From assembly GCA_963926405.1 (NCBI GenBank), contig CAWUXI010000004.1, forward strand, positions 1-31,873: a DNA stretch of 31,873 nucleotides. Reading direction: 5' to 3'. The translations under genes were made by a program, and so were the position numbers. Source of the DNA: CALSMU01 sp963926405 (GTDB lineage: Bacteria > Bacteroidota > Bacteroidia > Flavobacteriales_D > Parvicellaceae). Below the pieces are notes generated by a model. That model was not told the origin of the DNA. It searched no databases and saw only the letters and a list, made by a program, of their open reading frames with translations. Every line of letters starts with the position of its first letter. The stretch's first letter is position 1. Positions 9,175 through 17,645 of this stretch are shown here, in pieces.

Positions 9175-10255
9175 ATGATTAATAAAGATCAGTTAAATTC
9201 CCTGGATAAGCGGCTATTAGCTTTGAAGGGATATCTTTGACGTAGACGTTAAAGAAACCGAAATTGAAGAGGAAGAACTTCTTACTCAAGATCCTGAATT
9301 CTGGAACGACCCAAAAACTGCCGAGGTTTTATTAAAAAAACTCAAACATAAAAAATACTGGGTAAAAACTTACGAGCAAGTCCGAACTGATTTTGAAGAT
9401 CTGGAAGTTTTATTTGAGTTCAACAAAGAAGGCGAGGCAACGGAAGATGAAGTTGATGCAGCTAATGAAAAATTAGTAACAGATATTGAAGAACTAGAGT
9501 TTAAAAACATGCTGAGTGCAGAAGAAGATTCCCTGAATGCAGTGATTCAAATTACCGCCGGAGCTGGAGGAACTGAAAGTTGTGATTGGGCGAGTATGTT
9601 AATGCGTATGTACATTATGTGGGCAGAACGCAACAAGATGAAGGTAAAAGAAATTAACTATCAAGCTGGTGATGTTGCCGGTGTAAAAACAGTTACGCTG
9701 GAAGTTGAAGGTGATTTTGCTTTTGGGTATCTAAAAGGTGAAAATGGCGTTCATCGGTTGGTTAGAATATCGCCCTTTGATTCTAATGCCAAACGACATA
9801 CATCATTTGCTTCTGCATACATTTATCCATTAGTAGATGACACAATAGATATTCAAATAAACCCCGCTGATGTCAAATGGGAAACCTTTCGATCAGGAGG
9901 TGCAGGTGGTCAAAATGTAAACAAAGTCGAAACAGGAGTTCGTCTTCGACATAAACCTTCAGGCTTAGTAATTGAAAACACAGAAACTCGCTCTCAACTA
10001 GGAAACAAAGAAAAAGCTTTGCAATTACTTAAGTCGCAATTATACGAGATTGAGGTTAGAAAAAAACGAGAATCCAGAGCAGAAATCGAATCTGAAAAGA
10101 AAAAGATTGAATGGGGCGCTCAAATCCGAAGTTACGTTTTAGACGACAGGAGAGTTAAAGATCATCGAACAAATCACCAAACAAGTAATACTGAAGCAGT
10201 ATTAAATGGTGAAATAGATGCGTTTTTGAAGAGTTATTTAATGGAATTTAGTTAA
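9175..10255 (+). CDS. prfB: Peptide chain release factor 2 (programmed +1 frameshift)
   Basis: RF2 recognises UGA and UAA stop codons and triggers peptide release. The gene is in two frames: ATG at 9175 opens a 21-codon frame (MINKDQLNSLDKRLLALKGYL) ending at an in-frame TGA (9238-9240); after a +1 shift at CTT-T, reading resumes with GAC at 9239 and runs to the TAA at 10253-10255, giving about 359 aa. The shifted part continues DVDVKETEIEEEELLTQDPE, the usual RF2 N-terminal helix region. Residues 199-201 are SPF (stop-codon recognition) and residues 244-246 are GGQ (peptidyl-tRNA hydrolysis), with spacing as in E. coli RF2. The lengths and motif placement show that the TGA is an autoregulatory recoding site, not a mutation: low RF2 slows termination and favours the shift. 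A reading starting at 9509 would be a truncated model. Confidence 0.95.
9226..9241 (+). promoter_or_regulatory. prfB programmed +1 frameshift site
   Basis: The sequence AAGGGATATCTTTGAC matches the classic prfB recoding site (AGGGGG TAT CTT TGA C). An SD-like AAGGGA lies three bases upstream of the slippery CTT codon, and the weak UGA-C stop context follows. In the classical mechanism the internal SD pairs with 16S rRNA and promotes slipping from CUU to UUU when RF2 is scarce. Confidence 0.93.
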
Positions 10256-10330
10256 ATTTCAGCAAAATAATATTTGTGCAACCTATATTTAACATTAAGC
10301 GTCTAGTATAACTAGAAATAGAAAGAAATT

Positions 10331-13300
10331 ATGAAACATATAGCGATATTAATATACTTTACTTTTCTTATATTCAATGCTTTTGGGCGTGATGGAGAAG
10401 AAGGGTTTGAGTTTACACAAAACAAAGGTCAATGGCCTTCAAAGGTTTTGTATCACACAAAGCTAATACAGGGAGGCATCTTTTTTGAGAAAACTAAAAT
10501 CACATTTGATTTGATAAATAGTAATCAAATAAATGAACTTTTTAATAGTAAACATAATGGGCCTTTATCAGAAACTAACTCTTCTGAAAACCCCATAATA
10601 AACCCCCGAGGGCTAACAAACAAAAAAGACCAATTAAAAAGAAATGCATATTCTATGAGTTTTAGAGGAGCAAATAATTCTCCTTTGATACACGCTAGCT
10701 ACAAATTAGGAAAACATTTTAACTACGCTATTGGAGATGATGAAAGCAAGTGGGCTTCTGATGTTCCTGTTTTTAGGCAAATTGAATACAAAAACCTCTA
10801 TGACGGCATTAATATGCAATTTTACTCTACAGTTAAAAATTTGAAATATGATTTCATTGTCAGCGCAGGAGCAAACCCATCAGATATTTTAATTGATTAT
10901 GATGGCGTTAAAAATATTTCATTAGATAGTGAAGGTTCATTAGTTATTCAGTTAGAAGATGACGAAGTAAGAGAGTATAGGCCATTGTCCTATCAAACAA
11001 TAAACGGAAAACAAGTTATTGTGCCTTGTAAATTTGTGATTGAAAACAAAAGTGTTCGCTTCGAATTTCCGGATGGTTATGATAGTTCTCAAGAATTAAT
11101 TATTGATCCTGTTATAATATTTTCTACTGTGGTTGGTTCTACCGCGGATAATTGGGGATTCACTGCAACCTATGATTTACTTGGTAATTTATACGCAGCT
11201 GGAATAGCATTTGGTTCTGGTTATCCAACAACTATTGGATCATTTTCTGGAGGGAGCTTTGATATTTCTGTTACCAAATGGAATTCAACAGGCTCCGCTA
11301 TACTATACTCAACATATATTGGTGGTGCAGTCGATGATGAAATGCCAAATAGCTTGGTTACCAACAGCAACAATGAACTTATTATATTAGGGAGTTCTTC
11401 TAGCTCAGACTATCCAACAACCGGCTCAGCTTACGACCAAAATTTTAATGGAGGAACTGGGATTTATGTAAACATGTGGGGCTCAGTGTATGCTGCTGGG
11501 TGCGATGTGGTGCTAACCAAACTTGGAGTAACTGGAGCAATACTGCAAAGTACTTTTATTGGAGGTTCAGACAACGAAGGCATTAATGAGTCTTTAGTTT
11601 ATAATTATGCCGATCAGGGTAGAGGAGAAGTTGTTTTGGATGCAGCGGAAAACATATATGTTTGTACAAGCGGTTGGTCTACTGATTTTCCAGGTGCTAT
11701 TATCCCAAATAGTGGTAGCCAAGATGCAATAGTTTTTAAGATGAATAGCGATTTATCGGGATTATCATGGTCAACTTATTACGGCGGTTCTGGAAGTGAC
11801 GCTGGATATTCGATAAGGCTAAATAGCCTTGGAGAGGTATATATTTGTGGAGGAACGGTGAGTACGGACTTAAATAAATCGCCTGGGGGATTACTTACTG
11901 CCTATCAAGGTGGTTGGGATGGATACTTGGCCCGATTTAATGGAACCAATGGAGCTTTGATGAGCGACACTTATATAGGTACATCTAGCTATGATCAAAC
12001 TTTTATTCTTGAGATTGACCAAAGCAATGACGTTTATATGATTGGTCAATCTTTAGGAAATTATTCCGTGTTTAATGCAACATATTTTAATCCAAACAGC
12101 CCTCAATTTATTCATAAATTAAGTTCAGATCTTACAACCACCATTTACAGTACAATATTTGGAAATGGATCATTAGCTTCAGGTGGATTAGCAAATAAAG
12201 TTAACATTTCTCCTACTGCATTTCTGGTAGATGATTGCAGTAATGTTTACGTTTCAGGTTGGGGAGGTGGCTCTAACTCGTGGAACTCTAATCCAACTGT
12301 TCCATTCGATCCTCAAGCTGGAGGAACAGTATCTTCTATGCCAATAACAGCTACTGGAACGGAACAAACTACTACTGACGGCTCTGATTTTTACTTTTTC
12401 GTAATGGAAAGAGATGCTCAAAGTTTACTATACGCCACCTATTTTGGTGACCCCGTAACACTCGAGCATACGGATGGAGGAACATCTAGATTTGACCCAA
12501 AAGGCATTGTTTACCAATCTGTATGTGCATCCTGCGGTTCAGGGTCGTTTCCCTCAAATAATGCGCTATTTCCTGGAAACCCAGCTGGAGGCGTTTGTAA
12601 TCTAGGTGTGCTAAAGTTTGAAATGTTATTTCCTGGGGTTGAAGCATCTGCAACCGTGCCTGCCAACATTACTCTTTGTTCCACTGACTATACAGTAAGT
12701 TTTACTTCGAGTGGTAGCTCCCCTCAACAAGAGTGGATTTTCGGCGACGGGGGAACATCAACAGCAGCAAACCCTACCTACACTTATTCTGACACAGGAT
12801 CATATGTAGTAACATTCATTGCGATTGATCCTGCTAGTTGTAATATCAGCGATACGGCTTATTTTAATGTAGATATAGAACAAGCTCCAACTTTCAATGC
12901 TAGTTTTAACCTTCCTGTTATCCCTCCTTGTTCAGATCCTGCTTCTGTTATTGTTAACGCAACAATTACCGGTATTGGAATTGATTCAACAGAATGGAAT
13001 ATGGGAGATGGAACAATTTATACAAACCTGAATACAATCGCTCATGCTTATACCACGGAGGGTATTTACCCAATTGAGGTTATTGCGTGGGATCTAACTT
13101 GTAACGTAAGTGATACTATATACGATACGCTACATTTTATTACCTCCATGTCTCAAGCAGTTGCAACAGCCCCTGCAGATACAACTTTGTGTTCTCAACC
13201 TCCTTTTTCTATGAATTTCACTTCTGCAGGTTCTCCTGATGTATTTTGGGATTTTGGAGACGGAAACACTTCGATTCTTGAGGACCCTACTAACATATTT

Positions 13301-14971
13301 GCTGATAGCGGATCTTACACTGTAATGTTTGTCGCTATCGATTCTAATACTTGTAATATTGCTGATACGGTTTACTTTAATGTTGACCTATTGCAAGCTG
13401 CCACATTTAATGCTACAATAAATGTTCCTGTAATTCCTCCTTGTACCGACCCTCTTTTAACTCCTCTATCAGCTTCTTTTACTGGTACTGGAGCAGATTC
13501 GCTATCATGGGATTTGGGAGATGGAACTATATATGCTGATTCAACTGGATTTACATATTTTTATTCCGCTCCGGGTGTATATACGGTAACATTAACTGCA
13601 TGGGATTTTGTTTGTAATAACACAAATACCATTTCTGAAATTGTGAACTTTAATTCGGTTTTTTCTACAGCCACTGCCACCGCCCCCGAAGATACAACTC
13701 TATGTTCTCAACCTCCTTTTTCTATGGATTTCACCTCTGACGGTTCTTCTCCTGATGTGTTTTGGGATTTTGGAGACGGAAACACTTCGATTCTTGAGGA
13801 TCCAAGTAATCTATTTGCTGATAGCGGATCTTACACTGTAATGTTTGTCGCTATCGATTCTAGTACTTGTAATATTGCTGATACGGTTTACTTTAATGTA
13901 GATCTATTGCAAGCCCCATCGTTTAGCGCTAGTTTTAACCTCCCTGTTATTCCACCTTGTTCGGATCCCTCGTCAGTAATGGTTAATGTCGATATTTCTG
14001 GAACTGGGATTGATTCAACCCATTGGGACATGGGAGATGGGACAACATTTGAAGATTCAACATCCATTTCATACAACTATACCAGTACTGGTGTTTATGA
14101 GATCGTAATAACGGCATGGGATTATTGCGGAGGAGATACGAGTATTTTTGAAACCTTTAATTTTATCACAGATAGCTCTTTAGCAGTTGCTTCTGCTCCC
14201 GAAGACACTACATTGTGTACGCTTCCTCCGTTTTCTATTGACTTTGCTTCTTCGGGCACTTCTAGTGCTCAATTTTGGGATTTTGGAAATGGAAATACAT
14301 CAACGGATGTTAATCCAACCAATACATTTTTAGAAAGTGGAACCTACGTAGTTACTTATATTGCAATTGATTCTAGCACTTGTAATATAGCTGATACTGC
14401 TTATTTCAATGTTAACCTTATCCAGGCGGAACAATTTTCGGCAGAGATAAACTTTACCCCTCCTCCTCCTTGCGGCGGAGATAGCATGCTCGTTGAACTT
14501 GCTTTCTCTGGAACAGCAGCAGATTCATTAATTTGGGATATGGGCAATGGAGATGTGTTTTATGCTGACAGTATTGCTTATTATTATACTGAAGCTGGAA
14601 TATATAATTTAAGTTTAACGGCGTTTGATTTCACCTGTGATTTAACGGAAGTTATATCTAGTGAAGTTCCTTTCTTTGGAAATATTAGCACCGATATTAT
14701 AATACCAAACGTATTTACTCCAAATGGAGATGGGGAGAATGATTTACTAACTTTTGTAAATGTTAGTGGGTCGGAAACATATAGTTTAATTATATGGAAT
14801 AGATGGGGAAAAAAAGTTTTTGTAACTGACGACCCACTTGATCATTGGGATGGATTAAGTATGAAAGATAAATCTATTAATGAAGGTGTGTATTATTTTG
14901 AGATTTTATTTACAGATGTTTGCAGCGATGAGGAACAACTAAGGACTGGTTTTGTGCATTTGATGAGATAA
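10331..14971 (+). CDS. Large T9SS-secreted protein with SBBP propeller, eight PKD domains and type B sorting domain
   Basis: A 1546-aa exported protein. Residues 1-19 are a signal peptide. The next part (EFTQNKGQWPSKVLYHTKL onwards) is the N-terminal domain usually found before SBBP beta-propeller repeats, which follow at about residues 270-770 (for example AILYSTYIGGAVDDE, LSWSTYYGGSGSDAG). Residues about 776-1459 form four repeated modules, each with two PKD-like domains (WDFGDGNTS and WDMGDGT motifs). The last 90 or so residues (NVFTPNGDGENDLLTF, WNRWGKKVF, GVYYFEI) are a gliding-motility-type (type B) T9SS C-terminal signal. The protein is therefore probably exported through the outer membrane and attached to or released from the surface, as an adhesin or motility-related factor. 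It stands alone between prfB and an ArsC-like gene. The ligand is unknown. Confidence 0.9.
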   Translation: MKHIAILIYFTFLIFNAFGRDGEEGFEFTQNKGQWPSKVLYHTKLIQGGIFFEKTKITFDLINSNQINELFNSKHNGPLSETNSSENPIINPRGLTNKKDQLKRNAYSMSFRGANNSPLIHASYKLGKHFNYAIGDDESKWASDVPVFRQIEYKNLYDGINMQFYSTVKNLKYDFIVSAGANPSDILIDYDGVKNISLDSEGSLVIQLEDDEVREYRPLSYQTINGKQVIVPCKFVIENKSVRFEFPDGYDSSQELIIDPVIIFSTVVGSTADNWGFTATYDLLGNLYAAGIAFGSGYPTTIGSFSGGSFDISVTKWNSTGSAILYSTYIGGAVDDEMPNSLVTNSNNELIILGSSSSSDYPTTGSAYDQNFNGGTGIYVNMWGSVYAAGCDVVLTKLGVTGAILQSTFIGGSDNEGINESLVYNYADQGRGEVVLDAAENIYVCTSGWSTDFPGAIIPNSGSQDAIVFKMNSDLSGLSWSTYYGGSGSDAGYSIRLNSLGEVYICGGTVSTDLNKSPGGLLTAYQGGWDGYLARFNGTNGALMSDTYIGTSSYDQTFILEIDQSNDVYMIGQSLGNYSVFNATYFNPNSPQFIHKLSSDLTTTIYSTIFGNGSLASGGLANKVNISPTAFLVDDCSNVYVSGWGGGSNSWNSNPTVPFDPQAGGTVSSMPITATGTEQTTTDGSDFYFFVMERDAQSLLYATYFGDPVTLEHTDGGTSRFDPKGIVYQSVCASCGSGSFPSNNALFPGNPAGGVCNLGVLKFEMLFPGVEASATVPANITLCSTDYTVSFTSSGSSPQQEWIFGDGGTSTAANPTYTYSDTGSYVVTFIAIDPASCNISDTAYFNVDIEQAPTFNASFNLPVIPPCSDPASVIVNATITGIGIDSTEWNMGDGTIYTNLNTIAHAYTTEGIYPIEVIAWDLTCNVSDTIYDTLHFITSMSQAVATAPADTTLCSQPPFSMNFTSAGSPDVFWDFGDGNTSILEDPTNIFADSGSYTVMFVAIDSNTCNIADTVYFNVDLLQAATFNATINVPVIPPCTDPLLTPLSASFTGTGADSLSWDLGDGTIYADSTGFTYFYSAPGVYTVTLTAWDFVCNNTNTISEIVNFNSVFSTATATAPEDTTLCSQPPFSMDFTSDGSSPDVFWDFGDGNTSILEDPSNLFADSGSYTVMFVAIDSSTCNIADTVYFNVDLLQAPSFSASFNLPVIPPCSDPSSVMVNVDISGTGIDSTHWDMGDGTTFEDSTSISYNYTSTGVYEIVITAWDYCGGDTSIFETFNFITDSSLAVASAPEDTTLCTLPPFSIDFASSGTSSAQFWDFGNGNTSTDVNPTNTFLESGTYVVTYIAIDSSTCNIADTAYFNVNLIQAEQFSAEINFTPPPPCGGDSMLVELAFSGTAADSLIWDMGNGDVFYADSIAYYYTEAGIYNLSLTAFDFTCDLTEVISSEVPFFGNISTDIIIPNVFTPNGDGENDLLTFVNVSGSETYSLIIWNRWGKKVFVTDDPLDHWDGLSMKDKSINEGVYYFEILFTDVCSDEEQLRTGFVHLMR
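12656..14707 (+). repeat. Four tandem 513-bp modules (171 aa each, two PKD domains per module)
   Basis: The equivalent codon (start of VPANIT, APADTT, APEDTT, APEDTT) falls at 12656, 13169, 13682 and 14195, a constant period of 513 bp although the sequences differ internally by compensating small indels. Each module has an A half (LC...PPFS...WDFGDGNTS...CNIADT) and a B half (PPC...DS..WDMGDGT). Modules 2 and 3 are nearly identical over about 230 bp of the A half, including a 49-bp perfect match ending in GTCGCTATCGATTCTA; modules 1 and 4 are more diverged. Confidence 0.9.
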
Positions 14972-14980
14972 TTAATTTCT

Positions 14981-15319
14981 ATGAAAATTTACCATAATCC
15001 TAGATGTTCTAAAAGCAGACAGACCTTAAATCTCATTAAAGACAAAGGCGCTGAAGTTGAAATAATTGAGTATTTGAATACAATTCCTTCTGAAAAGGAA
15101 CTTATTGATATCATAAACCTGCTAGGTATTAAGCCAGAGAAATTAATTAGAAAAGGAGAGTCTGACTATAGAGTAAACTTTAAAGGAAAAACACTTTCAG
15201 ATAGTGAATGGATTAACGCTATGATTAAATACCCTAAGCTAATTGAAAGGCCTATTGTTGTTAGTGAAAACAAAGCCATTTTAGGGAGGCCTCCAGAGAA
15301 TGTTCTAGACTTATTATGA
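14981..15319 (+). CDS. arsC: ArsC-family arsenate reductase (glutaredoxin-dependent type) or Spx/ArsC-like protein
   Basis: A 112-aa thioredoxin-fold protein beginning KIYHNPRCSKSRQTL, with the catalytic Cys9 in the NPRCSKS loop typical of the R773-type arsenate reductases. Basic residues placed like the oxyanion-binding arginines are visible (LIRKGESDYR, LIERPIVV, ILGRPPENV). Such enzymes reduce arsenate to arsenite using glutathione/glutaredoxin, but close relatives of unknown function (YfgD-like) share all these features, and no arsenite efflux pump or ArsR regulator is nearby. Arsenic resistance is therefore not proven. Its ATG lies 9 bp after the stop of the large T9SS gene, so co-transcription is possible. 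It converges with the HutD-like gene. Confidence 0.8.
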   Translation: MKIYHNPRCSKSRQTLNLIKDKGAEVEIIEYLNTIPSEKELIDIINLLGIKPEKLIRKGESDYRVNFKGKTLSDSEWINAMIKYPKLIERPIVVSENKAILGRPPENVLDLL

Positions 15320-15354
15320 AAGAAAAGGCTTAAAAGGTTTGTTTGTTATCTTTC

Positions 15355-15930
15355 TTATTGGTGAGGTATTTTAATTTTACTGATTATCAAGGCAGACTTT
15401 TCTACGCCAATAATTTCAATTGATTTAGTAGGGTTTTTGAATACTCCTAGATCACAGGCTTCAATAGTTGTATCTTCTATTTTTATTTGACCCGAGTAAA
15501 CGTAAATTACTAGTTGCTGGATGTTTTCTGAAAATGAAATAAAAATCTGTTTTCCTTTATTCACAGGAAGAGATTCTACGGTACCTTCGGTATCTCCCAT
15601 AGTCATGAGGTTAAAGTCCGTGCACTTTCCTTTTGAAGAGGTTTGCCAGTCACCCTTAAAATTATCAGAATCGAATCTACCTAGTTTTGCTGTATGATGA
15701 GCCCCATGGGTAAGAGTCATTTCACCATCCAATACCATAAGTGTTCTTGTTATTCCAGGTAATGCTGTAAAAGTGGATTCTTCAACTTTTACAGTCGCCG
15801 TACTTAATCGAAAATTAAAATTTCTAGTTGAATATTCCGCATCCCCAGGGTATATAAATAATTCGGTAGTTTCTCCACCAGACCAAGGAGAGGACTTCAA
15901 AGAACTAGCTTTAATTACTTTATAGTTCAT
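15355..15930 (-). CDS. HutD/Ves family cupin-like protein
   Basis: A 191-aa bicupin-type protein of the HutD/Ves family. The N-terminal signature SSPWSGGETTELFIYPGDA, then FNFRLSTATV and FTALPGITRTLMVLDGEMTL, fit the family well, as does the length. HutD is linked to histidine utilisation in Pseudomonas, where it has been proposed to limit flux through the pathway, and Ves is a cold-stress-related protein in E. coli; the biochemical role remains unclear. No hut genes are in this window, so a histidine link cannot be inferred. The ATG at 15930 lies just downstream of the terminator that follows clpP, so it likely has its own promoter in a very short space or depends on read-through. Confidence 0.75.
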   Translation of the reverse strand: MNYKVIKASSLKSSPWSGGETTELFIYPGDAEYSTRNFNFRLSTATVKVEESTFTALPGITRTLMVLDGEMTLTHGAHHTAKLGRFDSDNFKGDWQTSSKGKCTDFNLMTMGDTEGTVESLPVNKGKQIFISFSENIQQLVIYVYSGQIKIEDTTIEACDLGVFKNPTKSIEIIGVEKSALIISKIKIPHQ

Positions 15931-15954
15931 GTGGTATCTATTGCTGATTGGGTA

Positions 15955-15992
15955 AAAAAAAAGTAGAAAGACAATTCTTTCTACTTTTTTTT
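15955..15992. terminator. Strong bidirectional rho-independent terminator between clpP and the HutD-like gene
   Basis: Perfect 16-bp inverted repeat: eight A then GTAGAAAG (15955-15970), six-base loop ACAATT, CTTTCTAC then eight T (15977-15992). A T-run follows the GC-containing stem on both strands, so it can end transcripts from either side. Its main job is probably to end clpP, whose stop codon is 15 bp away. Confidence 0.88.
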
Positions 15993-16007
15993 AGATGTTA
16001 ATTGATC

Positions 16008-16724
16008 TTACTTTGGTTTTCTAATTAAAACCTCATCAATCATTCCATATTTTTTTGCTTCTTCAGCAATCATCCAATAATCTCTATCACTATCATTCCA
16101 AACTTCATCGTACGTTTTTCCAGAGTGCACAGCAATAATATCGTATAATTCTTTCTTTAATTTTTGAATCTCTCTAGCAGTAATTTCAATATCAGAAGCT
16201 TGTCCTTGAGCACCTCCTAATGGCTGGTGAATCATAACTCTCGAATGCTTTAATGCAGTCCGTTTTCCTTGAGCACCAGCACATAATAAAACAGCACCCA
16301 TTGAAGCTGCCATACCTGTACAAATAGTTGCAACATCCGGATTGATATATTGCATTGTATCATAAATTCCTAAACCTGCATAAACAGAACCTCCGGGAGA
16401 ATTCAAGTAAATTTGAATATCTTTTTGAGGGTCCATTGATTCTAAGAATAATAATTGAGCAGTTATAATATTCGCAACGTAGTCATCAATTCCAGTTCCT
16501 AAAAAAATAATTCTATCCATCATCAAACGAGAAAAAACGTCCATCACTGCAATGTTCATTTGTCTTTCTTCAATAATGTTAGGAGTCATTCCAATTGGGC
16601 CGTTTGGCGCCATTCCCATAGGGACATTAGAAACTGCAGACATATAATCGTCAAACACCATGCTTGAAATACCTTGGTGCTTTGTAGCGAATTTTTTGAA
16701 TTCGTCTTTATCAAAATTGTACAT
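16008..16724 (-). CDS. clpP: ATP-dependent Clp protease proteolytic subunit ClpP
   Basis: Serine protease subunit that forms a two-ring, 14-subunit chamber and degrades proteins delivered by ClpX or ClpA/C. At 238 aa it is about 40 residues longer at the N-terminus than E. coli ClpP, because of a Met/Pro/Gly-rich extension (residues 1-50) that may be processed. The catalytic triad is visible: Ser141 in GMAASMGA, His166 in MIHQPLGG and Asp215 in SDRDYW, with the same spacings (25 and 74) as in E. coli. The LNSPGGSVYAG and YLNSPGG loops are intact. It is a single gene here; clpX and tig, often beside clpP, are not in this window. A strong terminator follows it. Confidence 0.96.
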   Translation of the reverse strand: MYNFDKDEFKKFATKHQGISSMVFDDYMSAVSNVPMGMAPNGPIGMTPNIIEERQMNIAVMDVFSRLMMDRIIFLGTGIDDYVANIITAQLLFLESMDPQKDIQIYLNSPGGSVYAGLGIYDTMQYINPDVATICTGMAASMGAVLLCAGAQGKRTALKHSRVMIHQPLGGAQGQASDIEITAREIQKLKKELYDIIAVHSGKTYDEVWNDSDRDYWMIAEEAKKYGMIDEVLIRKPK

Positions 16725-16905
16725 ATAATATATTCTTAATTGTTATTTGGTTTAAAGTTAAAATTAATCTGATAAGAAGAATAGCCTTTTTCTCTTTTTA
16801 TTGTAGTTGAAAATGAGATTTCGCTAAATTGTCTATTTCAGAGGATTAATATTAATCTTGATAATATTTTATAAATTATGTGAGGATGTCTAACTTTACC
16901 ACTTG

Positions 16906-17634
16906 ATGGAAAAATTAAATGTAGATCATACATTCATAGTTCACGTTAGTGAAGGAGCAGAAGACCGCGAAAAATCGGTTAAAGAAGAGATGGTCCACCA
17001 TGATATTCCTTATGAATTTATGCTACGAGGTGACTTAAAAGAAATTACTTCTGAAATTCATCAAAAGTATTTTACGGGTAATATGTTGGCGGAAATTACA
17101 CCTGCTATTTCTTGCGCTATGAAGCACATTTATATCCTAGAAGAGATTGTAAAAAGAGGTCTTAGCCGGGCGTTAATTTTGGAGGACGATATCTTTTTAG
17201 ATAAAAATTTTGTAAGTATTTGCAATAAAGCACTCGAAGAAACGTCTTTAGAAGAATATCAAATTACGGATAAGTATTTCTTGGCATTAGAAAATAATAA
17301 GAAATATGTAACCAAAAAGGAAGAGATCGAAGGGAAGTATTTGTACAAAGAAGATCGGGTAAGGTTCGGTGGAGCGTATTTAGTAACAATGGAAACTGCA
17401 AAAGCTATTTTGGATGATATTTATCAAAACAAATGTCATTCATTTATTGATTCTATGTATACAATAATATGCCGTAAAGGGTTATTTGACATATATTGGA
17501 TTCATCCTACTATTGCTGAGCAAGGAAGTCATAATGGGAAATTTAAATCTTTATTGGATGATAAACCCAATGGATTTATTCAAAAAGCAAATTGGAGAAT
17601 TCAAACAATTTTTAAAAGTAAATTTAGGCGTTAA
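16906..17634 (+). CDS. Glycosyltransferase family 25 (LPS/envelope glycan biosynthesis)
   Basis: A 242-aa GT25-type glycosyltransferase. The fold marker is ALILEDDIFLDKNF (about residue 90), where the EDD motif of GT25 enzymes binds the metal and sugar nucleotide; RFGGAYLVTMETAKAIL further on matches the acceptor-side conserved region. The N-terminal strand (DHTFIVHVSEGAEDREKSV) has the expected 'Asp-Arg' block. I start at the ATG at 16906 rather than the TTG directly before it. No signal peptide or membrane segment is seen; it should act on the cytoplasmic face. The gene is 11 bp from an MsbA-like exporter gene, which fits an operon that builds and flips an envelope lipid or glycan. The sugar is not predictable. 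Confidence 0.82.
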   Translation: MEKLNVDHTFIVHVSEGAEDREKSVKEEMVHHDIPYEFMLRGDLKEITSEIHQKYFTGNMLAEITPAISCAMKHIYILEEIVKRGLSRALILEDDIFLDKNFVSICNKALEETSLEEYQITDKYFLALENNKKYVTKKEEIEGKYLYKEDRVRFGGAYLVTMETAKAILDDIYQNKCHSFIDSMYTIICRKGLFDIYWIHPTIAEQGSHNGKFKSLLDDKPNGFIQKANWRIQTIFKSKFRR

Positions 17635-17645
17635 TAAATACTGTA

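Noticed and set aside
9509..10255. A 248-aa short RF2 starting at ATG 9509
   Set aside because: The normal RF2 N-terminus is coded upstream in the same frame and joins an initial frame through a classic recoding site.
12656..14707. Regular repeats as a CRISPR or DNA-level array
   Set aside because: The repeats are in frame, coding, 513 bp long and form PKD domains.
14981..15319. An arsenic resistance operon
   Set aside because: Only an ArsC-like protein is present, with no ArsR, ArsB or Acr3 nearby.
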